From contig JAREIK010002653.1 in NCBI GenBank assembly GCA_029783825.1, forward strand, positions 344,621 to 408,620: DNA of 64,000 nucleotides. Direction: 5' to 3'. Position numbers and translations under genes: made by a program. A model generated the notes under the pieces. That model did not search any database and was not told the origin of the DNA. It saw nothing but the letters and a program-made list of their open reading frames with translations. Below, piece by piece: positions 37,100 through 49,759 of this stretch; position 1 is the first letter of the stretch, and each line of letters starts with the position of its first letter. This DNA comes from Sapria himalayana. Taxonomy: Eukaryota > Streptophyta > Magnoliopsida > Malpighiales > Rafflesiaceae.

Positions 37100-38560
37100 G
37101 TTTAGTAGTACTATGTATTGATACATGGTATATAGATATAGGAGCTACTAATCATGTTTGTAATTCTTTATTATAGTTTTAGGACATCGAATAACTAAGT
37201 AATGGTAGGATTAATCTTCACATGGGCAATACTATGGTGGCAATGATTGTAGTGGGAGATTACTATCTACATTTTGAGAGAATTTTAATTTTAATTTTAT
37301 AAGGTTGTCTTTATGTACCTTCCATTTAAAAAAAACTTAATTTCTATTTTTATTTTGATTAAAAATGGATGTTTACTTTTATTCAATAATTCTATAACAA
37401 TCTATTTGAATAAAAGGTTTATCTATTTTGGTATACTAAAAGATAATATTTATATTATTAATCATATATCTTTATCGCTACAACATGAATCGAATAATAC
37501 TAAAGTTTTGCCATGCAAGAGAAAACAACTTTCCCAAGTGAACTAGACTTATCTTTGGTACTAGTGCTTAGGTCATATAAATCTAACAAGGATCTTAAAG
37601 GTAGTTAATGACAATGAATAGTTGGAACTAGTTCATTTTGATTTGTTTGGATCCATGACTATCCACGCGAGAGGTGACTTTGGGTATTTTTTAATATTTA
37701 TTAATAATTACTCAATGTATGGATATATTTATTTAATACATCCTAAGTCTGATGCCTTAGAAAAATTCAATGAGTATAAGGTTTAAATAAAAAAGTATCT
37801 TTATAAGTGTCTCAAGACAATATGATTTGAACATTGTGGGAAGTATCTCTTAGGAGAGTTTCAGGACTATTATTGTATCATGAAATTATATTCCAGTTGT
37901 TTGCACTTGGTGTTCTATAATAGAATGGTGTGAAAGAAAGAATGAATAAAACTCTTTTGGATATAGTGAGATCAATGGTGACTTATTCAAAACTGCTTGC
38001 TTTCTTTTTAGGATATGTATTATAAACAACAGTTTGTATTCCAAACTTGGTCCCATCTAAGTTAGTACCTACTACATCAAATGAATTGTGGATGAGGCAT
38101 AAACATAATCTGAAATACATTCACTTAAGGGGTTGCCCATCATTTGTGCTAAAAGAGAAAATAGATAAGTTAGAACCAAGAACAGATGTTTATCTTTATG
38201 AGATATTCTAGAGGAACTAAATATGGTTGATTTTATAGTCCTAAGGATTAGAAGTCCATTATTAATACCAATGTCCAATTCCTAGTAGAAGACTATATAA
38301 TATACCACAAGCCTAAAAGTAAGCTTTTTCTAAAAGAATTGAGAAGATATAAACCAGCCCAAACTCATTTAATTTCGGTGATATTAGAAGAAACACTACA
38401 AGGTAATCTTCCAAACATCTCATTACCTCATTGACATGAAGATTGCACAACTAGAGGGTGATGATCATAATAGTTTACTAGAATTAGCATTTTCAAAATG
38501 TACCGCTAAAAGTATACAAGCAAGAGGAGTGTCTCATCATAGTGGCAAGATTTTTCTTCA
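37100..38560 (+). pseudogene. Copia protease and integrase pseudogene
   Basis: The protease site reads WYIDIGATNHVCNSL at 37126-37170; the expected D-S-G is D-I-G here, so the catalytic triad context is damaged. The open piece 37313-37546 (YLPFKKNLISIFILIKNG ... ISLSLQHES) is the GAG-pre-integrase region. It is followed by LGHINLTRILK and the integrase core: ELVHFDLFGSMTIHARGDFG, FINNYSMYGYIYL, EHCGKYLLGEF. Catalytic D and E neighbourhoods are recognisable, but stops interrupt them. In live elements these domains mature the polyprotein and insert the cDNA. Confidence 0.82.
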
Positions 38561-38599
38561 ATCTACATGGTATACACTCTTAGGAAGTATTGTAATAGA

Positions 38600-40130
38600 A
38601 TCTCTAATGAGGTAGATACTGATCCTAGTAACTATGATGAAGCACTTAAAGATAAAGATAAAAAATTTTGGCAAAAGACTGAAATCAGAGATGTAGTCTA
38701 TGCATTCCAATCATCTCTGAAATCTTATGGAACCGATTGAAGGGATAAAATGAATCTAGTACAGGTGAATCTATAAAAAAAAGAAAAGAATATATGGTAA
38801 TATTGAAACTTATAATGCTAGGCTTGTTACAAAAAGATTTACTCAGAAAGAGGGAGGGAATCAATTATAAGGGATCCCTTTTCACTATTAGCGATGCAAA
38901 AGGCTTTATGGATTTTTTTATCTATTTCAACTCATTTTAACCATAAGATTTGAAATATTGATATAAATACTCTATTTTTGAATAGACAAAAATACATTTA
39001 TATGATGCAGCCTAATAATTTCATACAAAATAGCCAAGAGCATATGTTATATAAATTTAAAAAGTCCTTTTATATTTATTACTTATCAAAAAAAAAGTCC
39101 ATTTATAGAATGAAATAAGTTTTTGGGTATTAATATACTTATTTTGATCAAGCATTAAGTCTTATAGCTTCGATCAATTTCTGGATGAGTATTATGTACA
39201 TAAGAAATGTCGTAAAGGCATAATGGTATTCTTGGTATTATACATATATAATGTATTGCTCATTGAAAATGATATAATAATATTGTCTTCGGGCAAGGTT
39301 AGATTGTCCAATCATTTCGACATAATAGACTTGATAAAAGCTAGTAATATTCTTGCGATCAAGCTTTTGTGAGATCACAAGCTAAAAATAATAGGCATGC
39401 CTCATGTTATGTATATTGACAAGATATTGACCAATTTTATCATTCATGATTTCAAGAAAAGTTTTCTTTTTTTCTTATATAAAATTACTCTGTTAAAAAA
39501 TAAATATCCCAAAATGCCTAATGAGATAGAGAAAATGAAGGTGATTCTTTATATAGCTATAGTATGAAGCCTAGTATATGTAATATTTTAACTAGACCTG
39601 ACATTTTTTTTCATAGGCATGGTCAAAAGATATCAATCAAATACAGGGCAAAAATATTGGATAATAGTAAAACACATAATCAAATACCTGAAATGGACTA
39701 GAGATTATATGTTGGTATATTAAGTGGATAATCTTGTACCTATAGAGTATATGGACTCAAATTTTCAATTAGATGTAAATTTGAGAAAGTATACATTGGG
39801 TCATGTGTTTACCTTAGGGAGTGGAGTTATTAATTGAAAGAGAATCAAACAATCTTACATTATTGATTCCACCATGAAGGTTGAACATGTGGCGGCCTAG
39901 GAGATAACCAAAGAGGTTATATGGTTTAGAAACTTTTTCATTGATATATGGATTATTTTTTTATATGTAATTGTCTATTATACTTTCTTATGATAAAATT
40001 GAAGTAGTCGCTAACTCAAAGGAATATAGAACCTATAATAAGGAAAAATACATGAGGCACAAATATCATCTAATAAAAGATATTATGAAAAGATGAGATA
40101 GTGATGACCAAAGTATTATCATGCAGCAAT
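38600..40130 (+). pseudogene. Copia reverse transcriptase and RNase H pseudogene
   Basis: DTDPSNYDEALKDKDKKFW (about 38617) begins the RT domain. Later VFLVLYIYNVLLIENDI marks the region where Y-V-D-D should stand; the motif reads YIYN, so two catalytic aspartates are lost or displaced. The RNase H part reads DSNFQLDVNLRKYTLGHVFTLG (about 39750) and IKQSYIIDSTMKVEHVAA followed by EITKEVIWFRNF (about 39850-39930), then EAQISSNKRYY for the H-I-x-I/V-K-Y-H end. Multiple stops throughout. The polypurine stretch AAGGGATAGA (40229-40237) precedes the 3' LTR. Confidence 0.82.
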
Positions 40131-40238
40131 CTGGTGGATCCTTTTATGAAAAGCCCACCAGCTAAAACCTGTGAAAAGAATATGGAAGGAATGAGAGTAA
40201 AATATGAGATATCATGATTTTAAGTTTAAGGGATAGAT

Positions 40239-40451
40239 TGTTGGAACTATTTTATACTAAAAGCCAATTTTTATTATTTTCTTTTGATTGATTGTTGGAT
40301 TTATTTTTGTTTTCTTTTGAATTACAATCAGCTGAAATTGTATTTAAAATAAATATACATGCATCATTTATTCTACACAGTATATGATTTGGTGTGAAGA
40401 GTTCGGGCTTACGTATAGAAGATCGAATCATCAGTTGTAAAATATAAGTTT
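40239..40451 (+). repeat. 3' LTR of the copia element, first part
   Basis: Starts TGTTGGAACTATTTTATAC, like the 5' LTR at 33200, and carries ATCGAATCATCAGTTG before breaking off at the LINE insertion point. It continues at 46948. Confidence 0.88.
40435..40451. repeat. LINE target-site duplication, left copy
   Basis: TTGTAAAATATAAGTTT, identical to 46948-46964. Its last Ts merge with the poly-T (the LINE poly-A tail on the other strand), so the true length is 14-17 bp. Confidence 0.88.
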
Positions 40452-40459
40452 TTTTTTTA

Positions 40460-41561
40460 TAAAGTTCGTTTTATTATTAATAACCCTCTCTTTCGGCGGA
40501 GGAATACCATTTTTACAAGCTACATCTACCCGTAGCCCTCTTACACCCATCTTATCCTTAAGTCTATTAGCTATCCTATAAAAATTTGAAAAAAAACTTT
40601 CTAAATAAACATTTATTCATTATATAATTAAACATGAGTAAGCTGGAGGCTTTGCTCTAGTTTATTTATTTTCTGGCCCATCTATGCATTTTGATTTTTT
40701 CGGACCAACTTCGGCCGATCTTTTCATTTAACTTCTTGATTTTATCGGCCGTATCCTGTAGCATCTGTCTCTCATCTTCCCAGTGTCAAAAGCCGTATTG
40801 TTCACGTCCTGCTTCCTTAATGTATCCAACCGAATGTATCAAACCATCCAGCTTCTTTTTTTATATGCTCTTGTGCCTGCAATATACAAAGAAAACGAGC
40901 ACGCCTACAATATAACTTGTCTACCCTATTCCCCTTGTCCCTTGTTCTGCTTATACAACATTTATCATTTCTTCGTTCGCTCCCATTCTCTTTGCCGTGC
41001 CTTGTAATTGGAGTTGACCATACAGCTTTTAACGAGCTGCAACAAGACCTAAGACTTTCTGCATAACTCTCAGGAAATATAAACTTGTTCAACCCGAATT
41101 ATAACACATAACTTAGGCAAAAAAAACCACCTCCAAACGCATGTAAACTGTGCACCCGATGATCACCCACAGGACCGGGTGATCAGTTGTTATCGACATA
41201 AACAACTCGAGCAGCAGTCAAATAAACCCGTGAAAAACAGCTTATTATTATATGATCTTACCAAGGGGAATATATCTATGTACAGCATTGTTTAACCTAT
41301 AAAATATTTGCAAAGTTAACCATTTAAAAACCAAAAACCATCATAACATCTTCATCCTGCAAGTATAAAACATGAACCAGGTACATATCTATTCGTGTGC
41401 ACAACCTAACAACCAAGGCTGAGATTTCTGCCACTTTGTATGTAGCTGCACTGTTGAGAAGAGAAAGAAAATCAAGACCTATGCTTATCCTAGAATCCCA
41501 TGTTTTGAGTTAACCTACTTGCTTCTTTTTTAAATTATCTATTCTAAGCTATGGTCTAAAT
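40460..41561 (-). other. LINE 3' untranslated region
   Basis: Lies between the end of the RNase H domain and the A tail. Composition is more balanced than the host DNA. The frames here (for example minus 41092-40817 and plus 40691-41007) overlap on both strands and have no motif, so I treat them as chance. Confidence 0.65.
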
Positions 41562-44500
41562 TTATTTTAAACTAACCCGACCTCCACTCTTCCTAACTCT
41601 TACATAAGAAAAGGCCATCTTATCTAATCTCACTAGACCTTTCAATTTTTTTGGCATAGAATCCTCATCGAATTCTATTTCTCCTTTTTCCGAGCCTATC
41701 CTCGTGAGATTATCTGCTGGAGTATTTGCCTCTCTGTATATATGCATTATTTATGCATTTAAATCTTTTATAATCTTCATTATTATTTCTAGTTCTTCCT
41801 CATATTTTCAAAGAGAAATTCTTCCTATTGCTAAATTAAATAAACATCGAGTCCACTTGTATTTGAATACTTTTATATTCTAATTTTTTGCATACATTTA
41901 AACCTATTCTCAACGCCCTAATTTCTGATTGTAGAGCCGAGTCTGCTACACTAACCGAGGAGAAAGCTTTCATAACTGTGCCTTTGGAATCTCTTATTAA
42001 CCCACCTTTTCCCGCTATTCCAGTATCCCTATTAAAGCTTCCATCCGTGTTTAGAGAGAATTTTCCTTTAGGGGGCCTAACCCAACTTATACTTTTTGCC
42101 CAATATTGTTTAACTATTTTTATATTAAGACCCCATTCTTTTTCCACTTTCTTATTTATAGCTAGTTTTTCTACTATAATGGGCTTAATATTTGATATGC
42201 TACTTATTTCATGCTTAATTTCTTGTAATATATCTATCGAATCCATTCTCTTTCCTTCAAATCTACTCCTATTACGAGCTTGCCATAAACACCATATTAC
42301 TACATGAGGTAAATTCTTATAGAGCCAATTTCTAGAAGGGTTAGCAGAAATAGCATTTTCCCATTTTTTAATTCTTTCTATTAGACTTTCCTCTTTATTA
42401 CTAATTTGTTCATTTCCTTCAAGTTTCTTCCAAACTTCTTCTGCAATTTTTCCCTCTCGAGAATAGATGATCTATTGATTCTACTTCAGCAAAACAACAC
42501 TCACATCTGGATACTATTTTTATGCCCTTTCTTTGCACATTAGTATCCACAGGTAGTGCATTTACTATTGCTTTCCATGCTAGCGAGCACATTTTTTTGT
42601 GGAATACCTGCTTTCCAGACTCATTTAAATATGGGTTGAGTAGGTTTTTTCCTCCTAATCAACTCCTTAACCGATTTTAGTGTGAAATTACCTTGTGGTG
42701 TGAGAGTCCATTTCAAACCACTCTTTTTTAATATTGAGTGTGATTCTACTATATCTTTTTGTTTCTCCAGAGCTTTCCAATCATTTGATGCCTGTTTAAG
42801 CCTCTGTTTGTTTTGTTCTAAATATTTGGCCTGCATATATTTTGCCCAAAGGCTATCATTCTCGATCAGCCTCCACCATCCTTTGCAATCCCAGGCGGTG
42901 GCCATATCCTGTAAAGTAATTATTCCTAAGCCTTCTTCTGCATTTGGGTAGCATATATCCCTCCAATTTTTCCAGTGAATTTTTTGCTTCCCATCTTTTT
43001 TACCCCATAAAAAATTTGACATTTCTGATTCTAATTTGTTCAAAAATTTCTTCGGGGGATGTATTACAGATAAGATATGCACTAACGTGCTTTGTAACAC
43101 ATGAGAGATCAATGTAATCCGTCCTCCGAATCCTAAAAGATTTTCTTTCCATCCTGCTATTTTCCTCCTGATTTTATCTTGTAATGGTATTAAATATTTC
43201 TCTCTCAGTCTACCTTCATATATTAGACAGCCTAAATATGTTAAAGCTCCCTTATTATGTGTAAATCCGGTTATATTTGTTATCTTATTTATCACTTTCT
43301 CTGAAGTCTTTTTGGCTAGCATGAACTGGCACTTCTTTTTTGTTTACAACCTAGCCTGTTTCTAATTCAAATAATTGTAATAATTCTATCAGATTTATTA
43401 CAGATCTTTTATGTGCATTTGTAAAAATTATTAGATCATCAGCATAAGCCAAACAACCTATTCTAGGGGTATTATTTGGTTGTCTAAAAGGTAATATATT
43501 ACCTTCCGACATTCTTTTGTTTAGATTAAGTATAAGCAGATCTAGGTATATATCAAATAATAAGGGGGATAATGGATCCCCCTATCTTAGGCTTCTTATA
43601 GGTTTGAATTCTTCACCTATATTGCCATTTATAATAATTCTAACCCAAGGACTTGAAATGCATTTGTATATTATGTCAATGCTTAATTCAGAAAAACCAT
43701 ATTTTTTTAAAATGTAACAGAGTGTATCCCATTCAACTCTATCAAATGCTTTAGACAAATCCAACTTGATAACTAGATTATTGCCTCTAGTTTTAATTGC
43801 AATTTCTTTCATCATTTCTGAGGCTAATCTAATATTTTCTATCATTAGTCTGTTTTTAACAAATCCTATTTGCTCCGGTGATATTATTAATGGCAAGATA
43901 TTACTTAATCTGTTTTGAATTATTTTAGCTAAAATCTTATAAATCGCATTACATAAGCTTATTGGTCTAAAATCCTCGCATAGCTGAGGAGCTTCTTTTT
44001 TATGGATTAAAACTATAAATGAGTTTGCCCAAGCTTTAGGAATATCTGCCCTAGCAAAGAAACTAGCAATCGCTGAAACTAGATCATTTTTAATAATGGA
44101 CCAGTTTAGCTGAAAAAAATAATTATTCTAGCCATCTGGTCCCGCTGCACTGTCTTTGTCAAGATTAAAGACTGCAATTTTTACCTCCTCTTCTTCTGGG
44201 ATCCTTTCCATCATTTGATTTTGATCTTTCGTAATGGAGGCCCCGATCTCTTGTAATAAGAAGTTCCCTTCATGAGGCATGTGCCCACACAGGTGAGATT
44301 TGAAGAAGTCCTCAAAGAGGACACATAATTGTTTGTCTTCTTCTATCCATTTTCCTTTATATCTTTTAATCCTTTAATTTTATTTTTCTATGTTTTTATT
44401 TTGCTCATGTTATGGAAATATTTTGTATTTTTATCCCTATCCTTTAACCATTTAATTTTTGCTCGTTGTTTCCAATATATCTCCTCCATGTGTAATTTTA

Positions 44501-45473
44501 AACTCAATTCTACTTTAGCCTTGTTTAAATCCTTCCTAATTTCTTTATCATTTTTATTATCATATTCTTTTTCTAGTTTTTCCACTTGTTCCTCTGCTTG
44601 CTTTATTTGCAGGGTTATATTTCCAAAAATTTCTTTATTCCATGATTTTAGCTGTTTTTTTAATCTATATAGCTTTATCATTAGAACTTGCATAGGTTTC
44701 CCTGATGCAAGATCCGACCAAGAGTCTCTTACCAGTTTTTCAAACTCGACATGTTTTCCCCACATGTTTTGAAATTTAAAGCTTCCTGTACCTCGTTTAT
44801 TGTTATAAAGTGATATGAGGAGTGGAGAGTGGTCTGAACAGGTTCTGCTTAAATGTCTAAGCCCTGTAGTGCCATGTGAGGCTACCCACTTCGCATTGCA
44901 CATTACCCTGTCCAGCCTGGCCCAAATTGCTCCTCTTTTTTGCCAGTTATTACACCAAGTGTAATTTGAGCTTGTGAAGTCTATTTCTAACAAGTTAGAA
45001 TTAGAAATTGCCTCATTAAATTGAGACATCGCTATTGTGTTAGGAGTTTTTCCCCCCTTCTTTTCCGAGGCACTTCTTATAACATTAAAGTCTCCTCCTA
45101 TCAGCTAGGGATCATTATTTGCTGCAATTTTTTCCATTTCTTCCCATAAGATTAATCTAGAGTTTTTATCATTTTTAGCATATACTACCGATACTATGTC
45201 TTCGGATATTTTAAAGTGCACTATTTGTTCTGTATCTTTTAATATTTCTATGTCTAAATAATTATGCCACATAATCCAGAATTTACTATTTAGGTTAGAG
45301 AATGAGTTATTAAACCCTAAAATTCGACTATATTTAGATAGTTGTTCCTGTTGAATCAGAGGTTCTGCAATTACAACCAATGAAATTTTATGTATTTTAA
45401 TCAATTGTTTTAATCTATTTATCGAGGGGTTGTTTGCCACCCCTCTAATATTCCAATATAGGTAACTATCCAT
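41562..45473 (-). pseudogene. LINE ORF2: endonuclease, RT, RNase H (broken)
   Basis: The start MDSYLYWNIRG at 45473 is the apurinic-type endonuclease N-terminus, with IAEP as the metal-binding E. An in-frame TAG at about 45105 (a W codon in relatives) precedes LIGGDFN; SDHSPLL follows at about 44840. RT blocks: GPDG (about 44130, then a stop), FRPISLCNAIYKILAK (about 43970), KLDLSKAFDRVEW (about 43760), a TAG where relatives have Q before GDPLSPLLF (43582), and CLAYADDLIIF with YADD at 43435-43446. A frameshift in an A run precedes QFMLAKKTSEKV (43322). Then come a zinc-finger-like region (CSLAWKAIVNALP) and RNase H: LNTDGSFNRDTGIAGKGGLIRD (about 42100), SEIRALRIGL, VDSMFI and, in another frame, HIYREANTPADNL (41745). 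Catalytic residues remain, but no continuous protein is possible. Confidence 0.88.
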
Positions 45474-46826
45474 TAAAACCTAATTTAGTTTGTGATCTAG
45501 TTGTGCATTTAGTTTCATATGTTTTATCTTGATACTTCCTCATATTCCTTGCACTCTTGGGTGCAATTGATTGAGCTATTTCCTTATATTTCCCTTGTAT
45601 GCCAATTTGCATGGCCATTCTTTTTATAGCTTCCATAGATTGATCCTTTGTTAGTTTTCCCCATCCATCCTCATACATTTCTAGGTCATCCTTTGCTACT
45701 ACTATATAACTTTCTTCAATTGCTTCTACCTTATCAAATGGAAGACAACTAAATACTTCTGAATCTTTTTCTGGAAAATCCAGGAGATCCTCATCTATCC
45801 AACTATAATCCTCTATTTTTTCTTTTAGAACTCTTCTAAGTTTATTTTTTTCTAATTTTCTTCTTTCTAACTTTAACTTCCTCCCATCCCTCTTCCTTAT
45901 TTTCTATGCTTTTGCCCTCTATGCCTGTTTCTAATTTGTTTCTGTCTTCCTCTATATCTGATAAATAATTATCTTTTTCTCTCACACTCACCTCTTTTTC
46001 CTCCACTAAATCTTCTATCTCTCCATATTTCAGATTCTCCTCCTCCCTCCTTATCCATTTATCTACCCTCTTACTTCTAAAATCCTGCCATTTCTCTTTG
46101 TTTACTTGTTCAGAACTCTTCCAACATTTAGAGATATCATGCCCAATTCTTCTGCAAATTAAACAAAAGGAGGGCATGTTTTCGGGAATAATAGTTTGCC
46201 AAAACCCCTCATTTTGTTCATCTTCCCATGTACCTATCCAGATTTTGTTAGGAAGTGGAGAAGATATGTTGCATTCGACACAAACACGGGCCTGGCTTGG
46301 TCTTGTCATGTTTACAGTCGCCTCATCCCTTATCAATGGCTTACCCAAGCAAGAGGATAATACAAAGAGAGAATGAACATTAAACAAGTGTAATGGGAGT
46401 TTCGGAAGAGAGAACCAAACCGGGGCAAGAGGCGCCTCCTCCATAGGACTGAAATTCTTCGTCCATTTCAACACGCGCATAGGATAGCCATTAACTTTCC
46501 ACAAACCTCTATGCCACAAACGATAATAATCTTCAACATTAAAGCACTGCAGAAATATATGTTTTGCATCATAATCGGCTAGTTTAACTCTTCCCGTGAG
46601 CTTGAGAGAGGAGACAAAATGTTGCATCTCATTCGGGCGAGGCATGCCATGAGAAAACTTCCCGATGAGCATGTATTCGTAAGGCGCCATGAAGTTCCTC
46701 ATCTCCTCGGCTGAAAATAAAACCACGGGACTCCCGTTTTTTTTCAAAAATGCGTGAGGGAGGCACGGGCATTCTTGTAATCGAGGCAAAAGACTTCTTT
46801 TGTAATGATAAGTCATTTTGCTCCAT
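45466..46826 (-). pseudogene. LINE ORF1: DUF4283-type RNA-binding protein (broken)
   Basis: Probable start at 46826 (MEQNDLSLQKKSFASITR). The reading shifts frame in the run of Ts (As on the coding strand) at about 46738-46745. The main frame then continues (MLIGKFSHGMPRP, LADYDAKHIFLQCFN, GLWKVNGYPMRVLKWTKNF) as the plant L1 DUF4283 domain, and reaches a CCHC zinc knuckle, CLICRRIGHDISKC, at about 46172-46131. A second frameshift at another A run (about 45845-45852) leads to the C-terminal part ending at 45466, where the stop overlaps the ORF2 start. ORF1 proteins coat LINE RNA. Both shifts lie in homopolymers, so sequencing error is possible. Confidence 0.85.
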
Positions 46827-46947
46827 TTTTGAGCTTGAGAGAGCTAGATTTGAGTAACAATGGCGATTTTATCTCTCTAGAAAATGAGAATTTCTCTCTC
46901 TAGAAGTTGAGAGCATTTTTTCAAAATGTTGAGAGAAAGATTTATTA

Positions 46948-46964
46948 TTGTAAAATATAAGTTT
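46948..46964. repeat. LINE target-site duplication, right copy
   Basis: TTGTAAAATATAAGTTT, identical to 40435-40451. Confidence 0.88.
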
Positions 46965-48215
46965 ACTATTTATAATCTAGATAAAGTTGGACACTCTATT
47001 GACAATATTTTAGTATAAGATTTTAGTAGATCTATCTTGACTATGAAAAATGATACAATTCTAACTTCATGTGTTAGAGCACTTATGTGTATTTAATGGA
47101 CTATAATTGTCTAATTATTTTATACTGAGGTATAAAAAATATACACCATTATTATTATAAATACTATTACTTTTAATCTTAAGATAATTTATAAACATAT
47201 ACACTTGATACTAGTTATCTTGATTAATAAGGGGTGAGATCTATAAATAGATCAATAAACTTAGTGAGTTGGATAACTTTACTAATTATTTGGTAAAAAT
47301 TAATTATTGATGAAATTAATGTCAAATAAAATAGATTGATGATGCCCCCTTAAGGATGCATATAAGCATTGATATTGTCAAACCCAACAAGTAGATTTTG
47401 ATCTGACATATTGTATAAGTTAAGCGGAAGGTCTCAAAGTAATATAAAAATATATAAATTGAATTAATTTTTTAGTAATTTAATTCAATTCATAGATATC
47501 TATAATCATGATATAGGGGCCAAATAAGTACCGAATAACAAAATAATGATTTATTTTGAATAAGTGAAAGAGTGCAATTATAATTCTATAGTGGTATTAA
47601 TTATAATTAATATCAATTATAATGCTTATACTTTATACTGGGAATCTAAGATCTTATTTAGCTAGGGTCTATTTAATAACCTAATTTCGTGCCATAATTA
47701 ATTTATATATGTATGCATTATATGTATAAAATATTTAATTTATAATTAAAAATTTTATTTATTTATTTAGAGTATATATATGTATAAAAACAAAATAATT
47801 AATTTGATTTAAATTATTTTAATTAATTTTATTAATTGATATAAATTAAAATCAAATTAATTATTTGATCTTGTGTGTGTGTGTGTAAAATATTAATATA
47901 AGCTGTAATACACTATTTTGAAAAAAAAATAGGGACATATGTCACACCACATTTGGAAAGTTTGTGACATGTGCATTACTTTATTTAACATTTTGGATTT
48001 ATTAGCAAAAAGAAGAACAACCCATTGAACTATTCTTCTTCTTCCTTGCGATGGTGGAGTAGGTGACATGTGAGATGAGTTTTAAAACTCTAGTGACATG
48101 AAAAATTAAGGTATGTGTTATATTATTTTACTTTAATCCTCATCCTAGAAGATGAAAACTAAAAAAAAAAACTAATTTGCATGAACTATCCACGAATTAA
48201 TTGTAAAATCCAACA
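46948..48215 (+). repeat. 3' LTR of the copia element, second part
   Basis: Resumes with the duplicated 17 bp and runs collinearly with 33400-34609, ending ATCCAACA at 48215. A (GT)n run at 47875-47886 is specific to this copy. Confidence 0.88.
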
Positions 48216-49755
48216 CCCCCTAGGGGATGAGGCTCGCCCTTATTAAAAAAGTATAACCCCTCAAATTTTGTATTCGAAAATTAGCCATAATATTTTTTTT
48301 ACAATTCATTTTTTTAGAAAACATAATGAGCACTTCTTTTTAATGTAAAACCCAATGGTTCATATTTTGATTAAACAAACTTGCACAAAAAAAATATTTA
48401 ACTACATATCATTATTAAATTAAAGCCAAACAAAAAAAACATTTAATTGAATTAAATCATTTTTCCAAGTCACTTTAGTTCTTCCAATTTGCATTACATA
48501 GGAAGGCAAAAAATATTTTAAATATACCACAAAATTAACTAAGTTATTAAGAAATAAACTAATAAGTTAAAATATAATTAATTCATCTTTCAAGAACACC
48601 TTCATTGATACTATCTGATCTACAAGTTCAGACTTTAGAAGATATTCATATGTATTATCATTTGACTTTCATCCTAAAATTTCAAATTTATTAATAATTA
48701 ATATTTTATCTATAGGAATATTATTTTCTTAAATATACTTTAATTTTTCCATAAAATGTATGGTCTTATTTCTTGGGAGATATGGTTATAAGCATTTATA
48801 CTAATCTATTTTCAAATAGTGAAAGTAACTCTAAAATACCAAGTTTCGCATTCTTGGTTACTAATATTTTTAGGTTTCAACAATTTAATAATAGGGTTAT
48901 CCAACTACATAACAATGAGAAGTCACCAATCTCATTTTTATTTCAAATAGTGTTATTAGTTGAATTTAATTTAATTATCATAGAGTGATCCTCATTAATA
49001 AACAAAAAAGAACCTCAACCAGATATCTAGAAGCAAGAAAAAAAAATTCAAACAATCATTTTTAAAACTACAATATCAATGTTTTGGTATGATTGTTATT
49101 TGAAAATTTTTTGTTTTACACCTTTAAATATTAATTTTCAAATGTTCATTTAACCAAATACAATAAAACAAAAAGTTCATCCAAATAACTTCCTCAAAAA
49201 TAATCAATTTAATAATGTTGAAATAATGTTATAAATCCAACTGAACAAAATATACTCTAAACATAACTAAAGACATATTTCCACTCATATGTTATACAAA
49301 ATACATAAGTACTTACAAATATAGAATGCAAAAAATTCAATAGATTTCTAGAATTTGAAATTTGTGAAAAAATAATCATGCTCATAATATAAAACTTGAT
49401 TTGAGAGTCAATTAGCCTGCAAATGCATTAATATTATTCTTTAGCATTAGATATTTTAAATGAGTATGAAATAGAAATAACAGTGTTAAATAAATTGAGA
49501 ACAAAACTTTAATTTATAAGGAGAAAACCCCACTATTTTAGAAGAACCTCACAAAATTACTAAGAAGATGAATAATGTTTTGTTATTGAATGAAAAATTC
49601 AAATATAATATAGGTTACTATAGGTATTCTACACCACATAGCAAAAATGTCAAAAAGTTAATCTTGACAAGTAAAAATAAAACCAATCTAACTTTCACCC
49701 AATTTTGATCAATATAAAATTAGGCTTGGTCGACATTTATTTTTGTTTTGGACAA
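48216..49755. other. AT-rich intergenic DNA, no gene recognised
   Basis: Very AT-rich, with stops in all frames. Starts with CCCCCTAGGGGATGAGG just outside the LTR. The frame 48773-48988 has no motif. It may include eroded flank of the minus-strand copia relic that begins at about 49760. Confidence 0.5.
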
Positions 49756-49759
49756 TGAT

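Larger units (their letters stand above)
40452..46947 (-). mobile_element. L1-type LINE retrotransposon, near full length
   Basis: Minus-strand element of about 6.5 kb inside the 3' LTR of the copia element. The 5' end is at about 46947, the 5' UTR runs to 46827, then ORF1, ORF2 (overlapping ORF1 by 8 nt at 45466-45473), a 3' UTR of about 1.1 kb (41560-40460) and a short A tail (T run at 40449-40458). Bounded by a perfect 17-bp duplication. ORF2 order is endonuclease, RT, zinc-finger-like region, RNase H: a plant L1 with an added RNase H. Both ORFs are broken by stops and frameshifts, several of them in A runs. Confidence 0.9.
33200..48215 (+). mobile_element. Ty1/copia LTR retrotransposon, split by a LINE
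   Basis: Starts TGTTGGAACC and ends ATCCAACA, with the usual TG...CA termini and TGTTGG/CCAACA inverted ends. Order: 5' LTR, primer site, leader, gag, protease, integrase, RT, RNase H, polypurine tract, 3' LTR. Integrase before RT is the copia order. Without the LINE the element is about 8.5 kb. The two LTRs differ at many positions (by eye about four in five match in aligned blocks) and every gene carries stops, so the insertion is old. The flanking 5 bp are CCCCA and CCCCC: a one-mismatch duplication, weak because it sits in a C run. Confidence 0.9.

Noticed and set aside
41888..42307. Plus-strand frames over the LINE (also 42682-42951, 43517-43717, 44329-44772, 46098-46376)
   Set aside because: Antisense shadows of ORF1 and ORF2, whose minus-strand motifs are clear.
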